DNA from: Caryophanales bacterium UBA6877
GTDB lineage: Bacteria > Bacillota_I > Bacilli_A > RFN20 > CAG-826
Reading direction: 5' to 3'
Assembly: GCA_002451465.1 (NCBI GenBank)
Contig: DKCJ01000020.1
Location: forward strand, 52,777-113,676
Length of the DNA stretch: 60,900 nucleotides
This document shows, piece by piece, positions 25,350 through 34,389 of the stretch; positions within the stretch are counted from its first letter, which is position 1, and each line of letters starts with the position of its first letter. Position numbers and translations under genes: made by a program. The notes under the pieces are model-generated. The model saw nothing but the letters and a program-made list of their open reading frames with translations. It made no database searches and had not been told where the DNA came from.

Positions 25350-27797
25350 ATGTTTAAAAATAAAGAAGAATTTAAAAAGGAATTTAGCGAGCGCTTAAGC
25401 GAAAAATATGGCAAAACTCCAAATGAAGCACACATTCTCGAACAATACGATATTTTAGGAGAAATGGTTAGAGATTACGCTGGAAGTGATTGGCGTAATT
25501 CTCGTGAATTTGTCTTAAAAAATGATGAAAAACAATTAATATATTTTTCAATGGAATTTTTAATTGGCAGACTCATGACTTCAAACTTAATGAATCTTGG
25601 GATTTATGGAATTTGTCGAGATGGCCTTGAAGAATTAGGCATCGATATTTCAAAACTTGAAGATGTTGAAAGTGATGCTGGTCTCGGAAATGGTGGACTT
25701 GGTAGACTTGCTGCATGCTTTTTAGATTCTATTGCAAGTTTAGGATATGTTGGCCATGGAAACTGTATTCGTTATGAATATGGATTCTTTAAACAAAAAA
25801 TCGTTAACGAAAAACAAATTGAAACTCCAGATCAATGGTTAACTAATGGTTATGTTTGGGAAGTAAGAAAACCAAAACACGCTGTCGAAGTTTCATTTTA
25901 TGGTACTGCTGAAACTTACCTTAAACCAAATGGTGGATATGGAATACGTACAGTTGGCGCTACTAAAGTACTTGCTATGCCATATGATGTTTCAATTGTA
26001 GGATATCGTAACAACCTTGCTAATACTTTAAGATTATGGAGTGCTCAACCAAGTGAAGCAAATCTCCCAAATAATATAAGTTTTGAAGATTATTTAACTA
26101 CTCTTAAAGAACTTTGTCATGGTCTTTATCCAGATGATTCAACTGAACATGGTAAATTATTAAGATTACGTCAACAATATTTCTTTGTTAGTGCTGGTCT
26201 TCAAAGTTTAATGCGTGGTTTTTTAAGAAGACATGGAAGTTTAGATGATTTCTATAAGAAAACTGTCTTCCAATTAAATGATACCCATCCAATACTTGCT
26301 ATTCCTGAAATGATGAGACTTTTAATGGATGAATATGGATATGGTTGGGATGAAGCTTATAATCAAGTAAGTCATGCCTTTGCCTATACAAACCATACAA
26401 TTATGCCAGAAGCATTAGAAAAATGGCCTGTTCAATATATTCAAAGACTTGTTCCACGTTGCTACATGATTATTGAAGAAATTCAACGTAGAATGCTTAT
26501 TTGGATGAGTAGTGTTGGTGTTAGTGAAGAAGAAAAAAATAACATGCTAATCATTAAAGATGGTTTTGTTAGAATGACAAACCTTGCTATTTATTGCGCA
26601 TATAGTGTTAATGGTGTTGCAGCAATTCATACTGAAATTTTAAAGAAAGTTACATTTAAAGAATTCTATAAATACTTCCCAGAAAAATTCCATAATGAAA
26701 CAAATGGCGTCACGCATCGTAGATGGTTAATGTATGCAAATGAAGAATTAAGTCAATTAATAACTGAAAAAATTGGCGATAAATGGATTAAAAATCCTGA
26801 AAATTATCTTGAAGATTTTGCTAAATTTAAAGATGATAAAGTCGTTCTCCAACGTCTTGAAGAAATAAAGTTCAAAAATAAACAAAAACTTGCTAAGTTT
26901 ATTTTTGATAATTATGGTATTGAAGTTGATCCTAATTCAATCTTTGATGTACAAATTAAGAGATTACATGCTTATAAACGTCAATTAATGAATGTTTTAA
27001 GAATTATGATTTTATATCATGAAATTAAAACAAACCCTAATTTTAAAATGTATCCACACACATTTATATTTGGCGCGAAAGCAGCTCCAAGTTATGTTTT
27101 TGCAAAAGAAATTATTGAACTTATAAATGCAGTTGCAAATGTTGTAAACAACGATCCTGAGGTTAGTAAATACATGAAAGTTGTTTTCATGGTAAACTAT
27201 GGCGTTTCTTTAGCTGAAAAAATAATCCCAGCAGCAGATATTAGTGAACAAATTTCAACCGCTGGAAAAGAAGCTAGCGGAACAAGTAATATGAAATTTA
27301 TGATGAATGGTGCTTTAACATTAGGAACATTAGATGGTGCAAATGTTGAAATTCTTGAAAGAGTCGGAAATGACAATGCCTTTATATTTGGTTTAAAAGT
27401 TGAAGACATTGAAAAACTTACCAAAACAGGCGTCTATAATGCCTGGGAGGAATACAATAATAATATGAAATTAAGATGGGCTCTTGACTCATTATTCAAT
27501 GGTCCATGGTGTGAAAATATCCCAGAAAGATTTAAAGGTATCTTTAATGAACTTATGAATCATAACGATGAATACTTTATATTTAAAGATTTACCAGCTT
27601 TTCTTGAAGCTTCTAAAAATATTGAAGATTATTATCAAAATAAAACTGCTTGGTATAAATCTTGCTTAATTAATATCGCAAAATCTGGTTATTTCTCAAG
27701 TGATAGAACTATTGAATCTTATAATAAAGACATATGGCATTTAAACAAAATCGATCCTGTAATGCTTGATGAACAAATAAAGAAAAATAGTTTATAA
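25350..27797 (+). CDS. glgP: glycogen/maltodextrin phosphorylase
   Basis: This pyridoxal-phosphate enzyme (GT35) releases glucose 1-phosphate from the non-reducing ends of alpha-1,4-glucans in the cytoplasm. The 815-residue length is normal. The PLP-lysine motif GKEASGTSNMK is present (Lys649), together with DAGLGNGGLGRLAACFLDS near the N-terminus and GVTHRRW in the middle. It forms a two-gene operon with glgB; AGAAAGGA lies before the ATG. Working with MalQ, it would turn imported maltodextrins or stored glycogen into glucose 1-phosphate. Sequence alone does not separate the glycogen and maltodextrin forms, but the link to glgB favours glycogen. Confidence 0.95.
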   Translation: MFKNKEEFKKEFSERLSEKYGKTPNEAHILEQYDILGEMVRDYAGSDWRNSREFVLKNDEKQLIYFSMEFLIGRLMTSNLMNLGIYGICRDGLEELGIDISKLEDVESDAGLGNGGLGRLAACFLDSIASLGYVGHGNCIRYEYGFFKQKIVNEKQIETPDQWLTNGYVWEVRKPKHAVEVSFYGTAETYLKPNGGYGIRTVGATKVLAMPYDVSIVGYRNNLANTLRLWSAQPSEANLPNNISFEDYLTTLKELCHGLYPDDSTEHGKLLRLRQQYFFVSAGLQSLMRGFLRRHGSLDDFYKKTVFQLNDTHPILAIPEMMRLLMDEYGYGWDEAYNQVSHAFAYTNHTIMPEALEKWPVQYIQRLVPRCYMIIEEIQRRMLIWMSSVGVSEEEKNNMLIIKDGFVRMTNLAIYCAYSVNGVAAIHTEILKKVTFKEFYKYFPEKFHNETNGVTHRRWLMYANEELSQLITEKIGDKWIKNPENYLEDFAKFKDDKVVLQRLEEIKFKNKQKLAKFIFDNYGIEVDPNSIFDVQIKRLHAYKRQLMNVLRIMILYHEIKTNPNFKMYPHTFIFGAKAAPSYVFAKEIIELINAVANVVNNDPEVSKYMKVVFMVNYGVSLAEKIIPAADISEQISTAGKEASGTSNMKFMMNGALTLGTLDGANVEILERVGNDNAFIFGLKVEDIEKLTKTGVYNAWEEYNNNMKLRWALDSLFNGPWCENIPERFKGIFNELMNHNDEYFIFKDLPAFLEASKNIEDYYQNKTAWYKSCLINIAKSGYFSSDRTIESYNKDIWHLNKIDPVMLDEQIKKNSL

Positions 27798-27802
27798 AAA
27801 AC

Positions 27803-27838
27803 AAAATGCTTTCAACAGAAAATTGAGAGCATTTTTTT
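27803..27838 (+). terminator. intrinsic terminator after glgP
   Basis: AAAATGCTTTCAA (27803-27815) pairs with TTGAGAGCATTTT (27823-27835), with one G-U pair, and is followed by a run of T. It ends the glgB-glgP operon. Confidence 0.85.
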
Positions 27839-27857
27839 ATTAAAAAATAAATATTTA

Positions 27858-28382
27858 TTAGTTATTAAGAGAACTATTTTTAAATTTGTCTAAACTTAAT
27901 TTCTCAAAAACTTTTAATAAAACAATTGATATAATTGTCCCGGCAATACCTTGTATTAAGTCAAATAATGAATTAACAAGATACGAAGAACCATACATTA
28001 TTAAATAAGCAACCATGTAAGTTAAAACCATAAAAAGTGGTGCAATAATACATGAAATGTATTTTAAATACTTATGTTTATTAAGTATTTTATAAATTAA
28101 ATAACAACTAATAGACTCAAGTGCTTTAGCACATATTGTAAAAGGAATAAAATTCGCAGCACCAGCAGTTAAATCAGCCATAGCACAAGCAAAAATAGCT
28201 GAAAAAACACCTTCAATTGGACCAACAAAGATAGTTGTAAACATTATTAAGCCATCACTAAAATTCAAATAACCAGAACCACCTGCATAAACTATTGGTA
28301 AAAAAGCTGTCACAACATAAATAAGAGCCGTCATTAAAGCAGCTAATGTTATCTTTAAAATAATAAATCTTGATTTAGACAT
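27858..28382 (-). CDS. ECF transporter S component (substrate unknown)
   Basis: This 174-residue membrane protein with about five to six helices has the features of an energy-coupling-factor substrate-binding subunit: an N-terminal basic start (MSKSRFIILKITLAALMTAL), a YLNFSDGLIMF motif at about residues 38-48, then GPIEGVFSAIFACAMADL. ECF S components bind vitamins or precursors and use a shared EcfA-EcfT module, which is not in the window. The NFSDG pattern resembles thiamine-precursor or pyridoxal-type transporters, but the substrate cannot be assigned. It lies 2 bases after the DUF523 gene and is convergent with glgP. Confidence 0.75.
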   Translation of the reverse strand: MSKSRFIILKITLAALMTALIYVVTAFLPIVYAGGSGYLNFSDGLIMFTTIFVGPIEGVFSAIFACAMADLTAGAANFIPFTICAKALESISCYLIYKILNKHKYLKYISCIIAPLFMVLTYMVAYLIMYGSSYLVNSLFDLIQGIAGTIISIVLLKVFEKLSLDKFKNSSLNN

Positions 28383-28384
28383 AA

Positions 28385-28972
28385 TTATTTACTCTTTGTT
28401 TTTTTAAAGAGCTTCTTTTTAGTTGGTTTTTTATTGTTTAACTTAGAGTATTCAGTATTTTTTTCAATTTTCTTAAGCTCTAATTCTTTCTTTTCTTCTT
28501 TTTCCTTAAAATAGGCATCAACTAATTCTTTATTAGTTGGATCAATTAATTTATCAATCTCATCAATTGTATAGCAGTTTACACCATTTTCTATTAAAAG
28601 TTGAGTGGTGTAACCAGGTTCATCAACTAATCCACCATTAAAATTACCATTATGAATTTGATGAACACCACAAGAAGGAGATTTATCGACTAATACCGCC
28701 TTCTTAATATGAAGATATCTAACAACATTTAAAACCGATTCAGCACCTTTTTCGAAATATTTAGTTACATTTCGACCATTTTGATTTATTACTATTCCGT
28801 TTTTTATTTCACTTGGTAATCTAGGAGTGCCCATTCCACCAAGAACCTCAGGACAAACAGGAACAATATTAAAATGCTCTCTTAAAAATTTAACTTTTGC
28901 ATTGTAGTTATCTTTGCCATCGTAACGGCATTTATCGCCTAATAAACATGCACTTACAATAATAGTTTCCAT
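28385..28972 (-). CDS. DUF523 family protein
   Basis: This 195-residue protein starts with VSACLLGDKCRYDG (residues 6-19), contains CPEVLGGMGTPRLPSEI (39-55) and SPSCGVHQIHNG, all hallmarks of DUF523, a conserved bacterial family of unknown function with paired cysteines. The last 40 residues are very Lys/Glu-rich and probably disordered, an addition to the usual length of about 150. GAAAGGAA lies before the ATG. It is cotranscribed with the downstream ECF S component, which may hint at a link with an imported compound. Its promoter shares a 55-base gap with the divergent gene at 29028. Confidence 0.8.
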   Translation of the reverse strand: METIIVSACLLGDKCRYDGKDNYNAKVKFLREHFNIVPVCPEVLGGMGTPRLPSEIKNGIVINQNGRNVTKYFEKGAESVLNVVRYLHIKKAVLVDKSPSCGVHQIHNGNFNGGLVDEPGYTTQLLIENGVNCYTIDEIDKLIDPTNKELVDAYFKEKEEKKELELKKIEKNTEYSKLNNKKPTKKKLFKKTKSK

Positions 28973-28990
28973 TTTAATTCCTTTCGTCGC

Positions 28991-29019
28991 TTTAAATATT
29001 ATATTGATTTATTTATAAT
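28991..29019 (+). promoter_or_regulatory. promoter of the zinc peptidase-like gene, probably leaderless
   Basis: TTTAAA (28991-28996) and TATAAT (29014-29019) are 17 bases apart; the -10 box ends eight bases before the ATG at 29028 and no ribosome site is present. On the other strand TATAAT (29003-28998) may serve the DUF523 gene. Confidence 0.5.
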
Positions 29020-29027
29020 AATTCCAT

Positions 29028-29657
29028 ATGAAAAAAGAAACCTTTTTAAATATAAATGGTAAAAGTTTTAAAGCAATCATTGAATATAAAAGAATGAAAT
29101 ATATTAGATGGAATATAAGAGATAATGTTTTTTATATTCGTTGTCCTTATGGTACATCAAAAACATATTTAGAAAACGCACTTTCAAATTATAAATATAA
29201 AACTAGACCTAAGCTTCCTGAACCATTTACCAACGAATATTGCTATATATTTGGCGAAAAACAATATTTTAACGCATGTTTTGTCAAAATAAATGGTCAC
29301 TATATTTTATTTAATAAGGAAACTTTTTATGAAGATATTAAACCAATATTTAAAGATTATATTGAAACAAGATTAAGATATTTTGAAAATGTTATGGGGA
29401 TAAAAACCCATTACTTGTTGTCAATTAAAAAAGTAAAATCAATATATGGTAGCAATAGTAAGAGTAGTCATAAAATAACAATCAATTCTTTTTTAATACA
29501 TTTTTCAAAAGATATTATTGATTCAATAATTATTCATGAATTAGCCCATGATTTTCAAAGAAATCATTCAAGTATGTTCTATGAGATTGTATATAAGTAT
29601 TGTCCCAACTATGACTACTTGCAACATAAATTGAAAAAAATATATTTTAGGAGTTAA
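29028..29657 (+). CDS. YgjP/DUF45-type zinc metallopeptidase-like protein
   Basis: This 209-residue protein has a zinc-site motif HELAH (170-174) followed by RNHSSMF with His180, the pattern of the YgjP-like (DUF45) metallopeptidase family, whose C-terminal domain resembles SprT/wss-type zinc proteins. The central region (KVKSIYGSNSKSSHKITIN) corresponds to the family RWGSCS..G.I.LN motif but the RW and Cys are changed. The N-terminal half is a beta-rich domain. Its role is unknown; some relatives are linked to restriction or DNA maintenance. It precedes the rRNA methyltransferase gene by nine bases and probably shares its mRNA. Confidence 0.75.
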   Translation: MKKETFLNINGKSFKAIIEYKRMKYIRWNIRDNVFYIRCPYGTSKTYLENALSNYKYKTRPKLPEPFTNEYCYIFGEKQYFNACFVKINGHYILFNKETFYEDIKPIFKDYIETRLRYFENVMGIKTHYLLSIKKVKSIYGSNSKSSHKITINSFLIHFSKDIIDSIIIHELAHDFQRNHSSMFYEIVYKYCPNYDYLQHKLKKIYFRS

Positions 29658-29666
29658 ATAGTAGTA

Positions 29667-30407
29667 ATGATTAAGTATATAACTAGTAGAAAAAATGAAA
29701 TCGTTAAAAAAACTATCGATTTAAAAAATAGCAAAACACAAAATAATGAGAAAAAATTTATTATCGAAGGCGAACATCTTTTAGAAATGGCTAATAAAGC
29801 TAATAATATTTGCTATGTAATTACTTCAAAACATATTAATTATATTAACCAAGATATCGATCAATATATTGTTACTGAAGATATCTTAAATAAAATAAGT
29901 AGCCAAAAATCAGCACCTAGTGTTATTGCAATTTGTAGTTTCGTTAACGAAAACGTTGATGAAGAAAAAAATCTAATTTATCTAGATAAAGTTCAAGATC
30001 CAGGAAACGTAGGAACAATTTTAAGAACTGCTCTTGCTTTTTCCTTTTTTAATGTATTAATAAGTAATGATTCAGCTAATAAATATAATGAAAAAACAAT
30101 TCAAGCTTCTCAAGGCGCAATCTTTAATTTAAATATAAAAACAATAGATTATTCATATATCAAAAAACTTAAGACAGTGGGCTATAAAATTGTCGTAACA
30201 ACATTGAATAAAGATTCGATAAAATTGAATGATTTTAAATTAAAAAATGATGAAAAATATGTTTTTGTCTTTGGAAGTGAAGGCAAAGGTGTGAGACAAG
30301 AAATTATTGATTTAGCCGATATTAAAGTTTTTATCGAAATTAATAATATAGATTCTTTAAATGTTGGTATCGCTGCAGGAATTTTTTTATATAATTTTAA
30401 AAACTAA
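29667..30407 (+). CDS. TrmH/SpoU family RNA 2'-O-methyltransferase
   Basis: This 246-residue protein is a SPOUT-class methyltransferase that transfers a methyl group from S-adenosylmethionine to a ribose in rRNA or tRNA. The N-terminal substrate-binding domain (about 1-90) begins with ITSRKNEIVKK, as in TrmH proteins. The catalytic knot carries LDKVQDPGNVGTILRTA (about 108-124, with the conserved Asn and Arg), FVFGSEGKGV and NIDSLNVGIAAGIFLYNF. In Bacilli this gene often lies before pheST, as here (yqxC/ysgA-like context). The exact target nucleotide is not known. No terminator is obvious before the downstream T-box promoter. Confidence 0.9.
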   Translation: MIKYITSRKNEIVKKTIDLKNSKTQNNEKKFIIEGEHLLEMANKANNICYVITSKHINYINQDIDQYIVTEDILNKISSQKSAPSVIAICSFVNENVDEEKNLIYLDKVQDPGNVGTILRTALAFSFFNVLISNDSANKYNEKTIQASQGAIFNLNIKTIDYSYIKKLKTVGYKIVVTTLNKDSIKLNDFKLKNDEKYVFVFGSEGKGVRQEIIDLADIKVFIEINNIDSLNVGIAAGIFLYNFKN

Positions 30408-30453
30408 TTTTACAAGATACTTTGATAAAATTATTCTTTAAAAAAATTAATAA

Positions 30454-30462
30454 TGTTATAAT
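30454..30462 (+). promoter_or_regulatory. extended -10 promoter of the pheST operon
   Basis: TGTTATAAT (30454-30462) is an extended -10 element. No strong -35 hexamer lies 17 bases upstream. Transcription would begin near 30470, right at the T-box leader. Confidence 0.6.
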
Positions 30463-30473
30463 AAAAAAGCGTT

Positions 30474-30662
30474 GATAAGGAGTAGTACTAAGTTAGATTG
30501 TTTTATAGAGAGAAATAGATGGTGGAACTATTTCAAACAAAACTTACGAATTCGCCTTTGAGCTGGTTTATAAACCCGCACATATGCGTTAAATATGCAA
30601 TTAAGTATTAAAGAATTAGGATGGTACCGCGATAAATTCGCTCCTAACTAGTTCTTTTTTTA
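30474..30662 (+). ncRNA. T-box riboswitch, phenylalanine specific
   Basis: This leader senses uncharged tRNA-Phe. It contains an AGAGAG motif and a stem-loop GAAATAG/CTATTTC in Stem I, a probable specifier TTC (30551-30553, Phe) before GCCTTTGAG, the T-box sequence TGGTACCGCG (30622-30631), and a terminator whose TTAGGA/TCCTAA stem is followed by a run of T to 30662. Binding of uncharged tRNA would favour the antiterminator and turn on the downstream small gene and pheST. Confidence 0.92.
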
Positions 30663-30679
30663 TTAAGAAGGAGAATTTT

Positions 30680-30940
30680 ATGGCAGAAAAATTAGAATTT
30701 AAATTTGATACTCAGTTATTAATTAATGGACATGATCTTGATGAAAATAAGATTAATGATTACATTACAAAACACTTTAAAGGTGATTGTTTAATTGCTG
30801 TTGGTGATGATACTTTAATAAAAATACATTTTCATACAAATGAGCCTTGGAAAATTTTAGAGTATGCTCAATCTATAGGTGATATTAGTGATGTTGTTGT
30901 TGAAAATATGCAACGTCAAGCCGAAGGTTTAAAAGGTTAA
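30680..30940 (+). CDS. orphan FakA middle-domain-like small protein
   Basis: This 86-residue protein looks like a free-standing copy of the middle domain of FakA (YloV), the fatty-acid kinase subunit that works with FakB. Supporting features are a GDCLIAVGDDTLIKIHFHTN segment (residues 55-74), equivalent to the GDSLVVVGDD.LVKVHVHT stretch of FakA, and a following EYAQSIGDISDVVVENM. The HxH pair is kept, while the usual YCTEF near the domain start is replaced by FDTQLL. The kinase and C-terminal domains are absent. AGAAGGAGA lies before the ATG. It is the first gene after the Phe T-box, nine bases before pheS. Function unknown. Confidence 0.65.
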   Translation: MAEKLEFKFDTQLLINGHDLDENKINDYITKHFKGDCLIAVGDDTLIKIHFHTNEPWKILEYAQSIGDISDVVVENMQRQAEGLKG

Positions 30941-30949
30941 TTTATATAT

Positions 30950-31993
30950 ATGGAAGATAATAATATTGAGTCAATCGTTAATGATGCAATAGAAAAAGTT
31001 AAAAATGCTGATTCTATCGAAAAAATTAACGAAATCAGAAATAAATTTCTTTCTAAAAAAGGTATTATTTCAAGTTTAATGCTCAAAATGAAAGAATTAG
31101 CAGTAGAAGAAAAGAAAAAATACGGTCAAATTGTTAATTCCGCAAAGAAAACAGTTGAAGATGCATTAAATAATAAATTAGAAGAAGTAAAAAGTTTAGA
31201 AATTAAAAAACAACTCGAAAAAGAATCAATCGATATAACTTTACCTGGAAAAAATTATGAATCCGGAAAAGAAAATCCATTTTATAAAGTTCTTCGTGAA
31301 ATTGAAGATATTTTTATTAGTATGGGGTATGAAGTTCATGATGGTCCAGAAATTGTTACTGATGAATACAACTTTGAATTGGTAAATATTCCAAAAGACC
31401 ATCCAGCTAGAGATATGCAAGATTCTTTTTATATTAATGATAATTTACTATTAAGGACACAAACCAGTTCGATGCAACCCGAAATTATGCGTTTAGCGAA
31501 AGGTAAACCTATCAAGGTTATTTGCCCTGGTAAATGCTATCGTCGTGACGATGATGATATGACGCATAGTCATCAATTCGCCCAAGTAGAAGGACTTGTT
31601 ATTGATAAAAATATTAATATGGCAAGTTTAAAGGGTACTTTAGAATTATTTGCTAAACAAATGTTTTCAAAGGACTCAAAAGTTAGGTTTAGATCATCAT
31701 ATTTTCCATTTACAGAACCATCTGTAGAAGTTGATATATCTTGTTTTAAATGTCATGGAAAAGGTTGTCCAACATGCAAAGGTAGTGGATGGATTGAGAT
31801 TTTAGGTGCTGGGATGGTTCATCCTAATGTTTTAAAAATGTCAGGATACGATCCAGAGGTTTATAGCGGTTTTGCTTTTGGCGTTGGTATTGATAGAGTT
31901 GCTATGTTACGTTATGGGATAGATGACATTCGTAGAATCTATTCTAACGACGTAAGATTTATTAAGCAATTTAACAAGAAAATCGAGGATTAA
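30950..31993 (+). CDS. pheS: phenylalanine-tRNA ligase alpha subunit
   Basis: This class II synthetase subunit (347 residues) charges tRNA-Phe in an alpha2-beta2 complex with PheT. The N-terminal coiled coil (about 1-90) binds tRNA. The catalytic core shows motif 2 (CPGKCYRRDDDDMTHSHQF), the FRSSYFPFTEPSVEVD segment and motif 3 (GFAFGVGIDRVAMLRYG). A CxxC-x4-CxxC cluster (CFKCHGKGCPTC) in the core is typical of Bacilli-type PheS. The ATG at 30950 lacks a good Shine-Dalgarno sequence and is probably reached from the upstream small gene. Expression is controlled by the Phe T-box upstream. Confidence 0.96.
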   Translation: MEDNNIESIVNDAIEKVKNADSIEKINEIRNKFLSKKGIISSLMLKMKELAVEEKKKYGQIVNSAKKTVEDALNNKLEEVKSLEIKKQLEKESIDITLPGKNYESGKENPFYKVLREIEDIFISMGYEVHDGPEIVTDEYNFELVNIPKDHPARDMQDSFYINDNLLLRTQTSSMQPEIMRLAKGKPIKVICPGKCYRRDDDDMTHSHQFAQVEGLVIDKNINMASLKGTLELFAKQMFSKDSKVRFRSSYFPFTEPSVEVDISCFKCHGKGCPTCKGSGWIEILGAGMVHPNVLKMSGYDPEVYSGFAFGVGIDRVAMLRYGIDDIRRIYSNDVRFIKQFNKKIED

Positions 31994-31996
31994 TTT

Positions 31997-34387
31997 ATGT
32001 TAGTATCATTAAAAGAAATAAGTAAATATGTAGATATTAGCGATTTAACTCCAGAACAAATTGCTGCAAAGTTAACATCCGCCGGCATAGAAGTTGAAGG
32101 TATAAAACATCTTTCAAATGCAACAAATTTAGTAATTGGACATATTTTAAAATGCGATAAACACCCAGATAGCGATCATTTACATGTTAACCAAATTGAT
32201 ATTGGAAGCGAAATTATACAAGTAGTGTGTGGCGCTCCTAATTGTCGTGAAGGATTAAACGTAATTGTAGCTAGACCTGGCGCTATTCTTCCAGGGAACA
32301 AAAAAATTGAAAAAGGTGTCATTCGCGGCATTGAAAGTGATGGGATGTGCTGTGCATTAAATGAAATAGGTGTTGATCCAAAAAATTTAAGACCTGAGCA
32401 AATAAGCGGAATTGAAGAACTATCAAAAGACGCTCCTATTGGAGAAACTAACGTTCTAAAATATCTTGGCTTAGATGATTCAATACTTGATCTTTCATTA
32501 CTTGCTAACAGAAGTGATGCCTATTCTTTATATAATGTTGCAAGAGAAATCGGGGCTTTATTCAATAAAAAAGTTTCAATACCAGTATATAGTAGTAATA
32601 ATTTAGTAGATAATGAGTATTTTGTTAGTTCAACAACTGCAAATTGTAAACAATTCGCAATTCGATATTTTGAAAATGTTTCTACACATGAATCAAAAAA
32701 AGAATTATCTGACATTTTAAGAAATGAAGATATTCGCTCGATTGATAATATAGTTGATATTGGAAATTATGCAATGCTTCTTACAGGTCAACCTATAAAC
32801 ATGTATGATGCAGACAAACTTCCAAAAAAAGAATTAATTGTCAAAGATGATTATGAAGGCGAAGTCGTTGCAATGGATGGGAAAACATATTCTATCAAAA
32901 AAGGCGATTTAGTTGTAACAAGTGGTGGTGAAGTCATGTGCATTGCCGGAATAATGACCACAAAAGCTTGTGAAGTCACTAATGAAACTAAAAATATACT
33001 TGTTGAGGTTGCCAATTTTTATGGTCCACAAATTAGAAAAACAAGCATAAGACTCGGATTATCAAGCGATTCTTCACAAAGATTTATAAAAGGCATTAAT
33101 CCAAATCAAGTTGAAAAAGTAATGAATCTTATTACTCATTTAATGAGTGAATATTCTTCTTTTTCATCAGTTTCAAAAACTAACAATTATGATGTTTTAA
33201 ATTATAAGCAAAAGGAAATTTCTTGTACTTTTGAATATATTAATAAAAGATTAGGAACTAAATTTGATAAAGAAAACATCATAAATACCTTAAATAAGCT
33301 TTATATTGAGACAAAAAATATTGATGACAATAGTTTTATTGCTGTTATTCCGGACTTTAGGATTGATATAGAAGGTAAAGCCGATCTAAGTGAAGAAATT
33401 ATACGTTATAATGGCTTTGAAAATATCAAATCTGTTCTTCCTGAAATGGAAACAACAGTAGGAGGAATGGTTGGTTTTGGTAAAAAAGAAAAAGTTGTTG
33501 CCGATTATCTTTTAGATCGTGGTCTTTATAGAATTATAAGTTATACTTTGATAAACAAAACTGACAGCGAAACATTTAACATTCTTAACAAAAACGAAGG
33601 ATATCAAGTATTACATCCTTTAACAGAGGATCATAAATATATTCGTACAAATTTATTAAGTTCAATGCTTAGAACTGTTCAATATAATTATAATCATCAA
33701 AATAAAAACTTTGGTTTATTTGAAATTTCTCAAGTAAATGATACAAAGGGCTTAACAAATCACTTAGCAATTTGTCTTTGTGGTAAAAAATTTATTCAAG
33801 ATGAACTTGGTCAAGTATCATATGATTTCTATGATATTAAAGGATACTTCGAAGGAATTGTTGAATTATTTAATATTCAATCAAGTCGTATTAGTTATGA
33901 ACGTTTAACACAATCTAATGAATTACATCCTAATAGAAGCGCCATAATTAAATTAGATAACAAACCATTTGCAGTTATTGGAGAATTATATCCAACTCTT
34001 AAAAATAAATATGACTTAAATAAAGAAGAAGTGGTGTTATTAGAAATGGATTTAAATACTTTATTCAAAACTAAGTCTGCAAATAATAAATTCACTGAAT
34101 TTAATAAGTTCCCTTCAGTTATGAGAGATTACGCATTTGTTGTTGATAATTCCATCAAGTATAGTGATATTAAAAACTTAATTAAGAAGTCTAGTTCGCT
34201 AATAAGCGATATTCATGTTTTTGATATTTATAAAGGCGAGCACCTTGAAAACAACAAAGTATCACTAGCTATAAGCGTTACGTTAGATGGCAAAGATCAT
34301 ACTTTAAAAGAAGATGAAATTAGTGCTGCTGATTTAAAAATTAGAGACACAATCTCGAATAAACTAAATGGAAGTTTGAGATCCTAA
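31997..34387 (+). CDS. pheT: phenylalanine-tRNA ligase beta subunit
   Basis: This is the large subunit (796 residues) of PheRS, giving structural support, tRNA anticodon contacts and editing of mischarged Tyr. Visible domains are an N-terminal tRNA-binding EMAP-like (OB) domain (about 40-150, with KHPDSDHLHVNQIDIG and VVCGAPN), the B3/B4 editing region (about 200-390), a B5 domain (about 400-470), a catalytic-like core (about 480-690) and a C-terminal ferredoxin-like anticodon-binding domain (FPSVMRDYAFVVD to the end). It begins three bases after pheS and is followed three bases later by the YceD gene, so all are one operon. Confidence 0.96.
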   Translation: MLVSLKEISKYVDISDLTPEQIAAKLTSAGIEVEGIKHLSNATNLVIGHILKCDKHPDSDHLHVNQIDIGSEIIQVVCGAPNCREGLNVIVARPGAILPGNKKIEKGVIRGIESDGMCCALNEIGVDPKNLRPEQISGIEELSKDAPIGETNVLKYLGLDDSILDLSLLANRSDAYSLYNVAREIGALFNKKVSIPVYSSNNLVDNEYFVSSTTANCKQFAIRYFENVSTHESKKELSDILRNEDIRSIDNIVDIGNYAMLLTGQPINMYDADKLPKKELIVKDDYEGEVVAMDGKTYSIKKGDLVVTSGGEVMCIAGIMTTKACEVTNETKNILVEVANFYGPQIRKTSIRLGLSSDSSQRFIKGINPNQVEKVMNLITHLMSEYSSFSSVSKTNNYDVLNYKQKEISCTFEYINKRLGTKFDKENIINTLNKLYIETKNIDDNSFIAVIPDFRIDIEGKADLSEEIIRYNGFENIKSVLPEMETTVGGMVGFGKKEKVVADYLLDRGLYRIISYTLINKTDSETFNILNKNEGYQVLHPLTEDHKYIRTNLLSSMLRTVQYNYNHQNKNFGLFEISQVNDTKGLTNHLAICLCGKKFIQDELGQVSYDFYDIKGYFEGIVELFNIQSSRISYERLTQSNELHPNRSAIIKLDNKPFAVIGELYPTLKNKYDLNKEEVVLLEMDLNTLFKTKSANNKFTEFNKFPSVMRDYAFVVDNSIKYSDIKNLIKKSSSLISDIHVFDIYKGEHLENNKVSLAISVTLDGKDHTLKEDEISAADLKIRDTISNKLNGSLRS

Positions 34388-34389
34388 TT

